A stretch of 56,251 nucleotides of DNA from UBA4363 sp002393965 (GTDB lineage: Bacteria; Bacteroidota; Bacteroidia; Bacteroidales; Paludibacteraceae). The position numbers and the translations under genes were made by a program. Location: positions 1-56,251 of the forward strand of contig CAMNLA010000051.1 in assembly GCA_946542925.1 (NCBI GenBank), written 5' to 3'. The notes beneath the pieces are model-generated. The model worked only from the letters and a program-made list of their open reading frames with translations, was not told where the DNA came from and did not search any database. How positions within the stretch are numbered: the stretch's first letter is position 1; each line of letters starts with the position of its first letter. Positions 33,965-43,237 of this stretch are shown here, one piece after another.

Positions 33965-35626
33965 TTAGACAATAATGAATACCAGTACCTGTGCAACGAC
34001 GATTCTCAGGAACATGGAGAGGGGATAGACTGTGGCATAGGCAGAAGACTGAGCGGGTGTAGGAGCAAGAGAATTTGCAAATTCGAGAATAGGAGGGTCG
34101 GTTGAAGCTCCTGCAATGAGTCCGCAAATTTTCAAGTAATTTACTTTCATGAAATATGCTGTCAGAGCGACGATGAACATAGGTATAAATGTAATCATTG
34201 CACCGTAAATCATCCATACCCAGCCTCCGCCGTCCACCAAAGTATGAACGAAGTTACCGCCAGCAAGAAGTCCGACAGCGGAGAGAAATAGAACGATACC
34301 AAATTCTCTGAGCATCAAATTGGCACCATAGGTCATATAGAAGTTCAGTTTTCCGATGCGACCTTTGTGTCCTAAGATAAGAGCAATTAGCAGAGGGCCA
34401 CCTGCAATACCCAATTTTGCTGGAACAGGCATGCCTGGTATGGCAATAGGTATTGACCCTACGATGATTCCTAAAAATATGCCGATGAACATAGGTACGA
34501 TATTCGGGATCGACAATTCTCGGATAGAGTTTCCTAATTCGTTTTTAACATCTTCCAATACTTTTGTTTCTCCGATGATTTTTACGGTATCGCCCAATTC
34601 AAGAGTTGTATGGCTTGTTGGAAGGATTTCCATTCCTGACCGATAGATGCGAGTGATACTGGCCTCGTAGCGGCGGAAAATACCAATTTGTTTAATCGTT
34701 TTTCCTGCCATTTTACGGTTTGTAACCAGTACGTTGATCAGATCCATTGATCCGCTGATATTTCGTCGTTCACGGATTGTCACTTCGCCTAACTTGATAC
34801 GCAGGTTTTCCAGACTTTTTTGTTCCGATACTCCATAAATAACGTCACCTTCCTGAATTTTTATGTCGCCAGTTGCGAGCAGATAATTTCCGTTGCGGTA
34901 AATGCGTGAGACTGCAAGTTCTGCGTCCACTGCATTTTTGATATATGCGATGTCTTTTCCGAAAATGTTCGGGTTCATTACTGTTATTTCCACTGATTCC
35001 AGTTTTGAGTCGGTTGTCCCAATGGATTCGAGATAAGATTTTTCCTCTTCTTTAATATTAATACGGAAAAGTAAACGTATCAGCACGATGATCAAAAGTA
35101 ATCCGATTACGCCAAACGGATAGGCTATGGCGTAGCCAGCACCCAACATATCGGTGGGAAGTCCCTGGTCTTTAATAATTTCAGTGGCAGCACCCAGACC
35201 TGGTGTGTTGGTTACGGCGCCGCACATCACACCAGTCAAGATGTCAGGCTTAATGTTTGTATTGTAGGATATTAAGATTGTAACCAAGAGACCCATCAGA
35301 ATTCCACCGACAGCAATAAGATTAAGTTTGAGTCCATCTTTCCGAAACGAAGAAAGGAATCTAGGACCTGTTTCGATTCCAATTGAATAGACAAACAGAA
35401 TGAGTCCGAAGTCACGTACAAAATTCAATATCGTTGTTTGAGATTCATCAGTTGGAAATCCGATGTGTCCGAATAGGATGCCGAAAAACAGTACTCCAGC
35501 GATACCGAATTTGATATGTCCAAATTTCAGATGTCCGAATAGAATCCCGAATACAACGGTCAATGTGATAAAAAGGAAAGTTGTGATGGCATGAGGGGTT
35601 GTAAACAAATCAATCAGAAATTCCAT
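33965..35626 (-). CDS. AspT/YidE-family transporter with two RCK_C domains
   Basis: 553 residues. An N-terminal bundle of membrane helices (GILFGHLKFGHIKFGIAGVLFFGILFGH, then IAVGGILMGLLVTILISY and GLLLIIVLIRLLFRI) is followed by two TrkA_C/RCK_C domains (about residues 200-275 and 285-370). A second membrane half contains GIFLGIIVGSIPIAIPGMPVPAKLGIAGGPL and ASTDPPILEFANSLAPTPAQSSAYATVYPLSMFLRI. This is the duplicated aspartate:alanine antiporter layout; YidE/YbjL relatives have no known substrate. Inner membrane. It has its own good promoter at 35677-35707. Confidence 0.9.
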   Translation of the reverse strand: MEFLIDLFTTPHAITTFLFITLTVVFGILFGHLKFGHIKFGIAGVLFFGILFGHIGFPTDESQTTILNFVRDFGLILFVYSIGIETGPRFLSSFRKDGLKLNLIAVGGILMGLLVTILISYNTNIKPDILTGVMCGAVTNTPGLGAATEIIKDQGLPTDMLGAGYAIAYPFGVIGLLLIIVLIRLLFRINIKEEEKSYLESIGTTDSKLESVEITVMNPNIFGKDIAYIKNAVDAELAVSRIYRNGNYLLATGDIKIQEGDVIYGVSEQKSLENLRIKLGEVTIRERRNISGSMDLINVLVTNRKMAGKTIKQIGIFRRYEASITRIYRSGMEILPTSHTTLELGDTVKIIGETKVLEDVKNELGNSIRELSIPNIVPMFIGIFLGIIVGSIPIAIPGMPVPAKLGIAGGPLLIALILGHKGRIGKLNFYMTYGANLMLREFGIVLFLSAVGLLAGGNFVHTLVDGGGWVWMIYGAMITFIPMFIVALTAYFMKVNYLKICGLIAGASTDPPILEFANSLAPTPAQSSAYATVYPLSMFLRIVVAQVLVFIIV

Positions 35627-35676
35627 ATATTGATTATATGTGTTTATTTGTTTTGTGATGGACTATTAAAATCGTG

Positions 35677-35707
35677 CAAAGGTACTTTAAAAGACATTAA
35701 GAACAAA
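35677..35707 (-). promoter_or_regulatory. Promoter of the YidE-type transporter
   Basis: Minus strand TTTG (35704-35707), a 19-base spacer and TACCTTTG (35677-35684): one of the best consensus promoters in the window. It lies in the 368-base divergent gap 35627-35994, whose only other recognisable element is the yigZ -7 box at 35902; the remainder is AT-rich and featureless. Confidence 0.8.
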
Positions 35708-35901
35708 TTATTCAATTGTTAGTTTTCAACAAACGGATTATCATTATTTTTTACATAATCTACAGGCTGGTAAATAAATTTTTTGAAGAAGCTATTTATA
35801 ACTGAAAGAGTTAAAATTGTCTTAGTGGATCATTTTATTGTCTGATATTCATTTGTTAAAAGTATGCTTTAAGTATTAGCGATTCACCTATGAAAAATGA
35901 T

Positions 35902-35909
35902 TATTTTTG
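35902..35909 (+). promoter_or_regulatory. Putative yigZ promoter -7 box
   Basis: TATTTTTG, 85 bases before the yigZ ATG; no clear -33. Confidence 0.45.
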
Positions 35910-35994
35910 TAGAAGAATCTTCTGAACGGATGTTTCTATATAACGAAACGGATATGATGATTTAGTTGGTGAAAAATTTTTTCGGGTATAGAGA

Positions 35995-36609
35995 ATGGAA
36001 ATGGCGAAGGATATATATAAGACTATTCAGGCATCTTCTGAAGGTGTCTATAAAGAAAAGGGCAGCAAGTTTCTGTCTTTTCTTCATCCGGTAGCCAATG
36101 AAGAAGAGGTGCGGAATTATATAGAGCAATATCGGCGAAAGTTTCATGATGCCAGACATGTGTGCTATGCCTGGGTTATAGGGAAGCAGAAACCTTATGT
36201 AACTCGAAGTAATGATGATGGAGAACCTACTGGTACGGCAGGCAAGCCGATGCTATCTCAGTTAACGTCTGCCGGTTTAACCAATGTATTAGTTATTGTG
36301 GTTCGTTACTTTGGCGGTGTTCTTTTAGGAACAGGAGGGCTTGTTATTGCTTATCGAACGGCGGTGGCAAATGCTTTAGCTGAGAGTGTTATTGTTCAGT
36401 GTACCATAGACCGAACTATACGTATTACATTTGACTATCCATTGATGGGGGAGGTGATGCGGATCATAAAGGAAGAAAAATTAAAAATTGAGCATCAGGA
36501 CATGGGACTAAACTGTCATTTAACACTCTCTTATCGTCTTGCGATAGAAGAAAAGATTTTAGAACGCTTCCGCCTTCTATTAAAAGTTCAAGTTGAACAG
36601 TGTAGTTAA
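35995..36609 (+). CDS. yigZ: YigZ/IMPACT family protein
   Basis: 204 residues. The N-terminal IMPACT domain has KGSKFLSFLHPVANEEEV, DARHVCYAWVIG, SNDDGEPTGTAGKPML and VIVVRYFGGVLLGTGGL, all diagnostic. The C-terminal DUF1949-like half is a small ferredoxin-like domain. The family is tied to translation control in eukaryotes; the bacterial role is unclear. ATG at 35995, with an equally good Met at 36001. It is convergent with the next gene, with a 17-base gap. Confidence 0.93.
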   Translation: MEMAKDIYKTIQASSEGVYKEKGSKFLSFLHPVANEEEVRNYIEQYRRKFHDARHVCYAWVIGKQKPYVTRSNDDGEPTGTAGKPMLSQLTSAGLTNVLVIVVRYFGGVLLGTGGLVIAYRTAVANALAESVIVQCTIDRTIRITFDYPLMGEVMRIIKEEKLKIEHQDMGLNCHLTLSYRLAIEEKILERFRLLLKVQVEQCS

Positions 36610-36626
36610 TACGGTTTTATGTTTGT

Positions 36627-37331
36627 TTATTTTTTTGCTGTGTCCCATTGAAACAAAAACTCTGTCTGGTCTATTTTTATTCGAACCATTGTCTGTCGAG
36701 CTTTTCTTCGTTCCATCATCATATAGCCAGAAATACCTTCTCCATTCCGTATCGTATTGCTTTTCAAGTATCCTTTATCTTGAATATTTAGAGTTTTTCC
36801 CTGAGCAGCAGAATTAATAACAGAAGGCAGAGCGATGGAAGTAAATAGAGAAGTCATTGGTCCCAAGTGATAAGAAGTGCTGATTGAAGAGCCCCATGTA
36901 CCGCCATAGTAGGTGATAGGTCCGACGCTTAGTCCGACAGAGAGCCATGATAAAGCCGTTCGTATTCTTTTTTTGCTTCTTATCTTTTTTTGCATTTCCT
37001 CAAAGGAGTAGATATCCACTGTTTTTACCTTTTTCCCGTCGTGAGTATATGCGTAGCCCTGAATACTATCTGGCAGAAAGTTTCGGTTGAATCCACTTTG
37101 GTTATCAACAACCAATGAAAGTTGATAGTAATCATCGCTTTCCTCCAGTTCGCTCAGGCAAGCAGCTACAACAATATTGTCACGAATCAAATACCCCCAA
37201 TACCGTCCGTCCTGGTACTCTGTTGTGAATGATTCATCAGTCGGCATGTTGATAAAGCCTTGAGACGAGACAGAGGTACTATATATTATGAAGTAGAAAA
37301 AAATCAGATAGAATAGGTGATTTGCTTTCAT
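36627..37331 (-). CDS. Secreted or membrane-anchored protein of unknown function
   Basis: 234 residues. MKANHLFYLIFFYFIIYSTSVSSQG is a signal peptide. The middle contains LSWLSVGLSVGPITYYGGTW, a glycine-rich weakly hydrophobic stretch that might be a membrane hairpin. It ends with short strands (ARQTMVRIKIDQTEFLFQW). I recognise no family. Single gene on the minus strand with no clear promoter. Confidence 0.75.
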   Translation of the reverse strand: MKANHLFYLIFFYFIIYSTSVSSQGFINMPTDESFTTEYQDGRYWGYLIRDNIVVAACLSELEESDDYYQLSLVVDNQSGFNRNFLPDSIQGYAYTHDGKKVKTVDIYSFEEMQKKIRSKKRIRTALSWLSVGLSVGPITYYGGTWGSSISTSYHLGPMTSLFTSIALPSVINSAAQGKTLNIQDKGYLKSNTIRNGEGISGYMMMERRKARQTMVRIKIDQTEFLFQWDTAKK

Positions 37332-37413
37332 GGTTATTCTTTGTTACTGATTTTGCAGAGCCAAAACAACTTTCCAGTAGAATCTTTTGCAGAGACGAGA
37401 CCTACATGTCTTG

Positions 37414-37986
37414 TTATTTTTTCATCAAGTCTTTACCAGCATGCCATGCTTTTCCGACTTTCTTTCCCGTGACGTAGTAACCATGTTGGAATTGGTCGAA
37501 GATGAGAGCGTTTAATTTCTCAGGATCAATTTTCCCATTTTCAGAAAGAACCCTTTCTTCTGCTGCTACATTAACGATTTGTCCTACAATACAGTACATG
37601 TGTTGTGTACTGACTACATCTGCTAATTCGCATTCCATTACTACAGGAAATTCGTTGATAATTGGTGCGTTCACATGTCGGCTCTTAACGGCAGTATAGC
37701 CGGTTCGTTCAAACTTGTCATTCATTTTATTACCCGAGGCAATGCCAAAGAAGTCTGCCACATCCATATGGTCCAGATCAGCCAGACTGACGGAGAAAGC
37801 CTTACTTTTCAAGATATTCTGTGTTGTCTTGTGTTCTTCGTCAATGAACAGGGCTATTTTATCCATATCGCAAATCATGCCCCAGGCAGCATTCATTACA
37901 TTTACCTTTTCGTTTTCATCATAAGCAGCCACCATCAGAACTGGCATGGGATAGACAGCTTGTATTATTCCTAAATCTTTTTTCAT
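37414..37986 (-). CDS. Flavin reductase family protein
   Basis: 190 residues from ATG 37984-37986; the open frame upstream passes through a run of 13 A (T on plus, 37998-38010) and is unlikely to be translated. The segments PVLMVAAYDENEKVNVMNAAW, FIDEEHKTTQNILKSKAFSVSL and ERTGYTAVKSRHVNAPIINEFPVVMECELAD match FMN-binding flavin reductase-like proteins (DIM6/NTAB). They bind FMN and reduce it, or act as electron carriers; the partner is unknown. A distinct relative occurs at 41271. Confidence 0.9.
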   Translation of the reverse strand: MKKDLGIIQAVYPMPVLMVAAYDENEKVNVMNAAWGMICDMDKIALFIDEEHKTTQNILKSKAFSVSLADLDHMDVADFFGIASGNKMNDKFERTGYTAVKSRHVNAPIINEFPVVMECELADVVSTQHMYCIVGQIVNVAAEERVLSENGKIDPEKLNALIFDQFQHGYYVTGKKVGKAWHAGKDLMKK

Positions 37987-38091
37987 ATGAATAAATGTTT
38001 TTTTTTTTTTGCTATAAAGGTAATAGAAAAACTTTTTCATAAAGAGAATAATTGCTTTATTTCCTAATGAGAAAGCCAATGTGAAAATGAG

Positions 38092-38136
38092 AAAAAAAGC
38101 GGTAATGCATGTTCTATTGGTGCACTACCGCTTTTT
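38092..38136 (-). terminator. Terminator of the OmpA-family gene
   Basis: AAAAAGCGGTA (38094-38104) pairs with TACCGCTTTTT (38126-38136), with extra TGCAT/TGCAC pairing inside and a T run on the minus strand. It lies 28 bases past the ompA-like stop. Confidence 0.85.
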
Positions 38137-38163
38137 GATGTGGTGAATACCTTAAATGGTTGT

Positions 38164-39552
38164 TTATCTGAAAGTATCTATTTTTTCGGTGAATTTCACT
38201 TCGACTCGACGATTTTGAGCTCTTCCTGTTGCTGTGTTGTTATCAGCTACAGGATTTTGTTCACCATATCCTCTTGACTGAAGTCTATCGGATTGAATAC
38301 CACGTTTGACGAGATATTCTTTGACTGCGGCAGCTCTTTGTTTTGAGAGTTCGAGATTGTTCTGATCGTTGCCAACATTGTCGGTGTATCCATCCACTGT
38401 GACGAAATAGTCACCATTGCGTTCCAAATGGAAGACAATGCTATCGAGGATTCGGTAGGAGGAATTTTTGAGGATTGCCTTTCCTGTTTCGAATTGGATG
38501 TCCTGTTGATGTGTGCGGAAATATTTTTTAGCGACACGAATTCGTTCTGGCTCCTCGTCATTAATGGTAGCTGTCACTACAGGAAGGGATGATGTCTCTG
38601 GTTCTATGTAGAGAGCAGGTTCTGGGATTGTCGTTGGAGTTTCGAATTCCTGTTCTGTTGCTTGTGATATGTTTGTTTCCGTAATATCCGAAGAAGTATT
38701 TACAGGTTCTTCTGTAGTGTTATTAATCGTTTCCTCAGCTGCTTTTTCTTTTCGTTTTTCGGCTAATTTCGCTTCTTTCGCTGCTTCTTTTTCTGCTTTT
38801 TTCTGTGCTTTAGCTTCTGGATCTTCAGACTTTGCTTTTCCTAATGCATAGACGATACCAACCAGGTGTTGTCCTTGAAAATCGATCGTTTTGTGGTTGC
38901 GGTAAAGATCTGTTTTGTCAGAACAGATACCAGTTGCTTGATATTCATAGCGGATATTCATACGTTCTGTAAGAGGAATGTCGAATCCAATTCCAAGCGA
39001 AACCCCGACGGCGCCTTTGTGGTTACTGGAGTTTGAAATGCCCTCCGGATTATGTTCCTTAATGTCAAAATAGTTCAGGTAGTTGATTCCTCCAAGCAAA
39101 TAAGGGCGGAACGCATAGTCGATTCCCAGAAATTTATATTTAACATTCAACTCGGCGTTGGCGAGAATGGAGTTCAGAGCTCTCCATCCTCCGGAGATAT
39201 GTCCGTTTTCAGGATTGACAATGCCGCCATCACGCCATTGGTCGTTATGAAGATTCTGGTGGTATCCGTATGTTCCTCCGGAAAGGAGCAGGCCAGCAGT
39301 GAAATAGTCATTGATATAGCGGTCGATAGAAATTGCTCCTCCGCCGAAGATGGGGTCAAAATTTAGAAAAGTATTATCGTGTGATGTGTATTTGTTACCA
39401 TGTGTTCCAGGTTTTTTGTAATAAGTCAAATCACCGTAATACTCGTTTTTCAGACCGAAAAGGCCGACACTCCATGGATGCTCTGCTGTTTGGGCGAAAG
39501 CAGAAAGACATGTTTCAAGCGAAATGAAGGTAATCAATAGAAACTTTTTCAT
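38164..39552 (-). CDS. OmpA-family outer-membrane protein
   Basis: 462 residues with signal peptide MKKFLLITFISLETCLSAFAQ. An N-terminal beta-barrel (about residues 25-225) contains strands such as YFTAGLLLSGGTYGY and RMNIRYEYQATGIC. A highly charged Lys/Ala/Glu helix (EAKAQKKAEKEAAKEAKLAE) and a Thr/Glu/Pro-rich linker (about 265-330) lead to a C-terminal OmpA peptidoglycan-binding domain (VDGYTDNVGNDQNNLELSKQRAAAVKEYL, then SRGYGEQNPVADN). It anchors the outer membrane to murein. The charged linker is longer than in simple OmpA proteins. Terminator at 38092, promoter box at 39714. Confidence 0.92.
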   Translation of the reverse strand: MKKFLLITFISLETCLSAFAQTAEHPWSVGLFGLKNEYYGDLTYYKKPGTHGNKYTSHDNTFLNFDPIFGGGAISIDRYINDYFTAGLLLSGGTYGYHQNLHNDQWRDGGIVNPENGHISGGWRALNSILANAELNVKYKFLGIDYAFRPYLLGGINYLNYFDIKEHNPEGISNSSNHKGAVGVSLGIGFDIPLTERMNIRYEYQATGICSDKTDLYRNHKTIDFQGQHLVGIVYALGKAKSEDPEAKAQKKAEKEAAKEAKLAEKRKEKAAEETINNTTEEPVNTSSDITETNISQATEQEFETPTTIPEPALYIEPETSSLPVVTATINDEEPERIRVAKKYFRTHQQDIQFETGKAILKNSSYRILDSIVFHLERNGDYFVTVDGYTDNVGNDQNNLELSKQRAAAVKEYLVKRGIQSDRLQSRGYGEQNPVADNNTATGRAQNRRVEVKFTEKIDTFR

Positions 39553-39713
39553 CGTTTTCTTGATTTGATTATGGTTAGGATGATGTTGTTAAGCAAATGA
39601 ATCAGAATGTTGCCATTGTAGGACAGACTCTCCTGGCTTTAAAGATGAAAATATCATTGTTAGGATCTTTGGTTGAAATTTCTGTAAAGTCTGTCATGCT
39701 ACGAATAGGGTGG

Positions 39714-39721
39714 CAAAGTTA
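39714..39721 (-). promoter_or_regulatory. Putative -7 box of the OmpA-family gene
   Basis: Minus strand TAACTTTG, leaving a leader of about 155 bases. The 294-base divergent gap 39553-39846 otherwise holds only the pyrB -7 box. Confidence 0.5.
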
Positions 39722-39817
39722 GGGAAGATTTCGATGATAAAGACTTCGGAGCGCAAAAAATATTCAAAATCGTCCAAAAGCAATGGTTCAAGAAGTCCCA
39801 AATTCAAAAAATAGACT

Positions 39818-39825
39818 TATCTTTG
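39818..39825 (+). promoter_or_regulatory. Promoter -7 box of the pyrB-glyA group
   Basis: TATCTTTG, 21 bases before the pyrB ATG; -33 element not obvious. No pyrimidine attenuator hairpin is seen in the short leader. Confidence 0.6.
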
Positions 39826-39846
39826 AAAATCATATAGGCAGAAATC

Positions 39847-40758
39847 ATGAATGCAAAGAGTTTGGTTTCCATTACCGACTATTCAAAAGAGAAGATTCTC
39901 CGGATTTTAGATGCCGCAGCAGAATTTGAGGCACGTCCGAATCGTGAAACGCTGAAAGGCAAAGTTGTAGCGACGTTATTTTTTGAGCCATCGACTCGTA
40001 CACGATTGAGTTTTGAAACGGCTATTAACCGTCTTGGAGGTCGCGTGATTGGCTTTTCTGACGCTGCCAATACATCTACCAGTAAAGGTGAGACGTTACA
40101 TGATACCATTATGATGGTTAGCAACTATGCAGACTTGATTGTCATGCGTCATCCTCTAGACGGAGCAGCTCGTTATGCCAGTGAGGTGTCGTCATTGCCA
40201 ATCATCAATGCAGGAGATGGGTCGAACCAACATCCAACGCAGACGCTTTTAGACCTCTACAGCATCTATAAGACGCAGGGGACGCTTGAAAACCTTAATA
40301 TCTACATGGTAGGAGATTTGAAATATGGAAGGACTGTTCATTCGTTATTGATGGCGATGAGTCATTTTCATCCTACATTCACGTTTATAGCTCCCAGTGA
40401 ATTGGAAATGCCGGAACAGTACAAGATCTTTTGTTGGGAGAATGGTATTGAGTATAGGGAGAAGCGAGATCTGGATGAATTGGGCGAGGCAGACATTCTT
40501 TATATGACCCGGGTTCAGCGAGAGCGTTTTCAGGATTTGATGGAGTATGAGCGTGTAAAAGATGTTTATTGTCTCAAGAATTCCATGCTTGATGGGACGA
40601 AGGATACGTTGCGTATTTTGCATCCTCTTCCACGAGTAGGAGAGATTGACATGGATGTAGATGCGAATGAAAAGGCATATTATTTTCAGCAAGCCAAGAA
40701 TGGTCTATACGTTCGTCAAGCAGTGATTAGTGATGCTTTGGGTATGTTGGAAGACTAA
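39847..40758 (+). CDS. pyrB: Aspartate carbamoyltransferase, catalytic subunit
   Basis: 303 residues. The carbamoyl-phosphate loop FFEPSTRTRLSFE (Ser49, Thr50, Arg51, Thr52, Arg53) and the downstream STSKGETLHDT (Ser-Lys pair), MRHPLDGA and NAGDGSNQHPTQTLLD are intact. HPLPRVGEI near the C-terminus completes the active site. It makes carbamoyl aspartate, the committed step of pyrimidine synthesis. The regulatory subunit gene follows 33 bases later, so the holoenzyme is the class B (c6r6) type. Confidence 0.97.
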   Translation: MNAKSLVSITDYSKEKILRILDAAAEFEARPNRETLKGKVVATLFFEPSTRTRLSFETAINRLGGRVIGFSDAANTSTSKGETLHDTIMMVSNYADLIVMRHPLDGAARYASEVSSLPIINAGDGSNQHPTQTLLDLYSIYKTQGTLENLNIYMVGDLKYGRTVHSLLMAMSHFHPTFTFIAPSELEMPEQYKIFCWENGIEYREKRDLDELGEADILYMTRVQRERFQDLMEYERVKDVYCLKNSMLDGTKDTLRILHPLPRVGEIDMDVDANEKAYYFQQAKNGLYVRQAVISDALGMLED

Positions 40759-40791
40759 GAGTTTTTCTAAAACGATGCAATAAACAAACAG

Positions 40792-41253
40792 ATGGAAGAC
40801 AGCAAAAAAGAAATGTTGGTTGCCGCTATAGAGAACGGAACCGTTATAGATCATATTGCCAGTGAAAAACTTTTTGAAGTTGTATCTATTCTGAATCTGG
40901 CGCATAGCAGCAGTGAGATTACCATAGGAAATAATCTGAAGAGCGAAAAGCAGGGTGCGAAGGGAATTATCAAGATAGCTGATACTTATTTTGCTCCAGA
41001 TGAGATTAATAGAATTGCTTTAGTAGCTCCGAATGCGGTTCTTAATATTATTAAGGATTATAAGGTTGTCGAGAAGCGAAAAATTGAAATTCCTGACCAT
41101 GTCATTGATATCATTCGTTGTTTCAATCCCAAGTGCATCACCAATCATGAGCCTATGCAGACTCGATTTGATGTGATAGACAAGCAGAAAATGATTGTCA
41201 AGTGTCATTATTGTGAGAGTGTTATGGAGCAGAATCAGATTAAGATAAAGTAA
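40792..41253 (+). CDS. pyrI: Aspartate carbamoyltransferase, regulatory subunit
   Basis: 153 residues. The N-terminal allosteric domain (VAAIENGTVIDHIASEKLFEVVSIL) binds CTP/ATP. The C-terminal zinc domain keeps four cysteines in CFNPKCITNHE and VKCHYCES. It pairs with pyrB immediately upstream. Confidence 0.97.
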   Translation: MEDSKKEMLVAAIENGTVIDHIASEKLFEVVSILNLAHSSSEITIGNNLKSEKQGAKGIIKIADTYFAPDEINRIALVAPNAVLNIIKDYKVVEKRKIEIPDHVIDIIRCFNPKCITNHEPMQTRFDVIDKQKMIVKCHYCESVMEQNQIKIK

Positions 41254-41270
41254 AGACTTCTCAAAAAAAA

Positions 41271-41888
41271 ATGAAGATAGACTGGCGTCCAGGGAATATG
41301 TTATATCCACTACCTGCAGTGCTCGTGTCTTGTGCAAATCGGGAAGGAGAGAAGAACCTTCTGACGGTTGCTTGGACTGGTACTTTATGTAGTGATCCAG
41401 CCTTATGCTATGTCAGCATACGTCCGACACGGAAGTCTTATCAATACATAAAGGACACGGGAGAATTCGTTATTAATCTAACAAACGAGCGGTTGTCGAA
41501 GGCGACTGACTGGTGTGGCGTGAGAAGTGGGAGAGACTATGATAAGTGGAAGGAGATGGGTTTGACACCGTCTGGTAGTCATAAGTTATTGTATGCTCCT
41601 ATTGTTGAAGAGTCTCCATTAAGTATTGAATGCAGGGTAAAGCAGGTGATACCATTGGGTACACACGATTTATTTATTGGGGAGGTTGTTAATGTACAGG
41701 TTGACGAAACATTTATTGATGCTGCCACAGGGGCATTTGATGAGAAGAAGGCATCTTTATTAGTGTATGAACATGGAAAGTATTATAAGACAGGCGAGTT
41801 TGTTGGTAAGTTTGGATGGAGTGTAGAACGGAAAAAACAAAAGAAACAATCATTAAATAAAGTCAAATTAAACAAAGAAAATCAATGA
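41271..41888 (+). CDS. Flavin reductase family protein
   Basis: 205 residues. WRPGNMLYPLPAVLVSCANREGEKNLLTVAWTG, YVSIRPTRKSYQYIKDTGEFVINL and the C-terminal HGKYYKTGEFVGKFGW fit FMN-dependent flavin reductase-like proteins. The tail is lysine-rich (RKKQKKQSLNKVKLNKEN). It sits between pyrI (17-base gap) and glyA (ATGA overlap), an arrangement I recall from other Bacteroidales. Its substrate is unknown and it is only distantly similar to the protein at 37414. Confidence 0.9.
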   Translation: MKIDWRPGNMLYPLPAVLVSCANREGEKNLLTVAWTGTLCSDPALCYVSIRPTRKSYQYIKDTGEFVINLTNERLSKATDWCGVRSGRDYDKWKEMGLTPSGSHKLLYAPIVEESPLSIECRVKQVIPLGTHDLFIGEVVNVQVDETFIDAATGAFDEKKASLLVYEHGKYYKTGEFVGKFGWSVERKKQKKQSLNKVKLNKENQ

Positions 41889-43165
41889 AAAGAGACGAGC
41901 AGATTTTTGACATTATCAAGCGCGAGCGCGAGCGTCAGATGAAAGGAATTGAACTGATTGCCTCGGAGAATTTCGTAAGTGATCAGGTAATGGAAGCCAT
42001 GGGTTCTGTGCTTACCAATAAGTATGCAGAGGGTTATGCCGGGCATCGTTATTATGGAGGTTGTGAAGTCATAGATGAGAGTGAGACGCTTGCCATTGAG
42101 CGGCTGAAGAAGATTTTTAACGCTGAATGGGCAAATGTTCAGCCTCATTCTGGTGCTCAAGCGAACATGGCTGTTTTTATGGCCTGTCTGGAGCCTGGAG
42201 ACAAATTTCTCGGACTGAATCTTTCGCATGGAGGTCATCTCAGTCATGGATCTCCAGTTAATTTTTCCGGTTTAATGTACACTGCCTTATCTTATAACCT
42301 TAAGGAAGAGACTGGTCGTATAGACTATGACCAATTGGAGCAGATAGCACGTGCGGAGAAGCCGAAATTGATAGTAGGAGGAGCCAGTGCATACAGTCGT
42401 GAGTGGGACTATGCTCGTATCCGTAAGGTAGCAGATGAGATAGGAGCCTTGTTCATGGTTGATATGGCGCATCCTGCAGGTCTTATTGCAGCTGGTCTTC
42501 TTGAAAACCCTGTTAAATATGCTCATATTGTAACGACCACGACACACAAGACGCTTCGTGGACCTCGTGGAGGTGTGATTATTATGGGCAAGGACTTTGA
42601 GAATCCATGGGGAAAGAAAACTCCTAAGGGAGAAACGAAGATGATGAGTGCGTTGCTTAATTCTGCAGTATTCCCTGGTGTGCAAGGAGGTCCGCTTGAG
42701 CATGTTATTGCAGCAAAGGCTGTTTCTTTCGGAGAAGCTCTTCAGCCGGAATTCAAGGAGTATCAGACTCAGGTGAAGAAGAATGCTGCAGCAATGGCAC
42801 AGGCATTTGTTGATAAGGGATACAAGATCATATCAGGAGGAACAGATAACCATTCCATGCTTGTTGATCTCCGTACAAAGTTCCCTGACTTGACTGGTAA
42901 ATTGGCAGAGAAGGCTCTTGTCTCGGCAGCCATTACAACGAACAAGAATATGGTTCCGTTTGACAGTCGCAGTCCATTCCAGACATCAGGTCTCCGTTTC
43001 GGTACTCCAGCTATAACGACACGTGGAGCGAAGGAAGAGTTCATGGGAGAGATTGTTGATCTGATAGATAAAGTTCTTTCCAATCCGGAGAGCGAAACTG
43101 TTATCAATGAGGTGAAGGAGTATGTAAATAAAACAATGTCTCAATATCCGCTTTTTGCATGGTAA
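41885..43165 (+). CDS. glyA: Serine hydroxymethyltransferase
   Basis: 426 residues, standard length. ELIASENFVSDQVMEAMGS, GGHLSHG, and the PLP-lysine site TTTTHKTLRGPRGG (about residue 225) are conserved. It converts serine plus tetrahydrofolate to glycine plus methylene-THF. Its ATG overlaps the TGA of the flavin reductase gene. A hairpin terminator follows at 43183. Confidence 0.98.
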   Translation: MKRDEQIFDIIKRERERQMKGIELIASENFVSDQVMEAMGSVLTNKYAEGYAGHRYYGGCEVIDESETLAIERLKKIFNAEWANVQPHSGAQANMAVFMACLEPGDKFLGLNLSHGGHLSHGSPVNFSGLMYTALSYNLKEETGRIDYDQLEQIARAEKPKLIVGGASAYSREWDYARIRKVADEIGALFMVDMAHPAGLIAAGLLENPVKYAHIVTTTTHKTLRGPRGGVIIMGKDFENPWGKKTPKGETKMMSALLNSAVFPGVQGGPLEHVIAAKAVSFGEALQPEFKEYQTQVKKNAAAMAQAFVDKGYKIISGGTDNHSMLVDLRTKFPDLTGKLAEKALVSAAITTNKNMVPFDSRSPFQTSGLRFGTPAITTRGAKEEFMGEIVDLIDKVLSNPESETVINEVKEYVNKTMSQYPLFAW

Positions 43166-43182
43166 CCCGTATCTGATAAATC

Positions 43183-43229
43183 AAAAGGAGAAGTCTGTTT
43201 TTTTTTTTAACAGGTTTCTCCTTTTTTTT
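43183..43229 (+). terminator. Terminator or attenuator between glyA and phoH
   Basis: AAAAGGAGAAGTCTGTT pairs with AACAGGTTTCTCCTTTT around a T-rich loop, then a run of eight T. The phoH start codon lies only nine bases after it. Confidence 0.8.
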
Positions 43230-43237
43230 CTTATTCA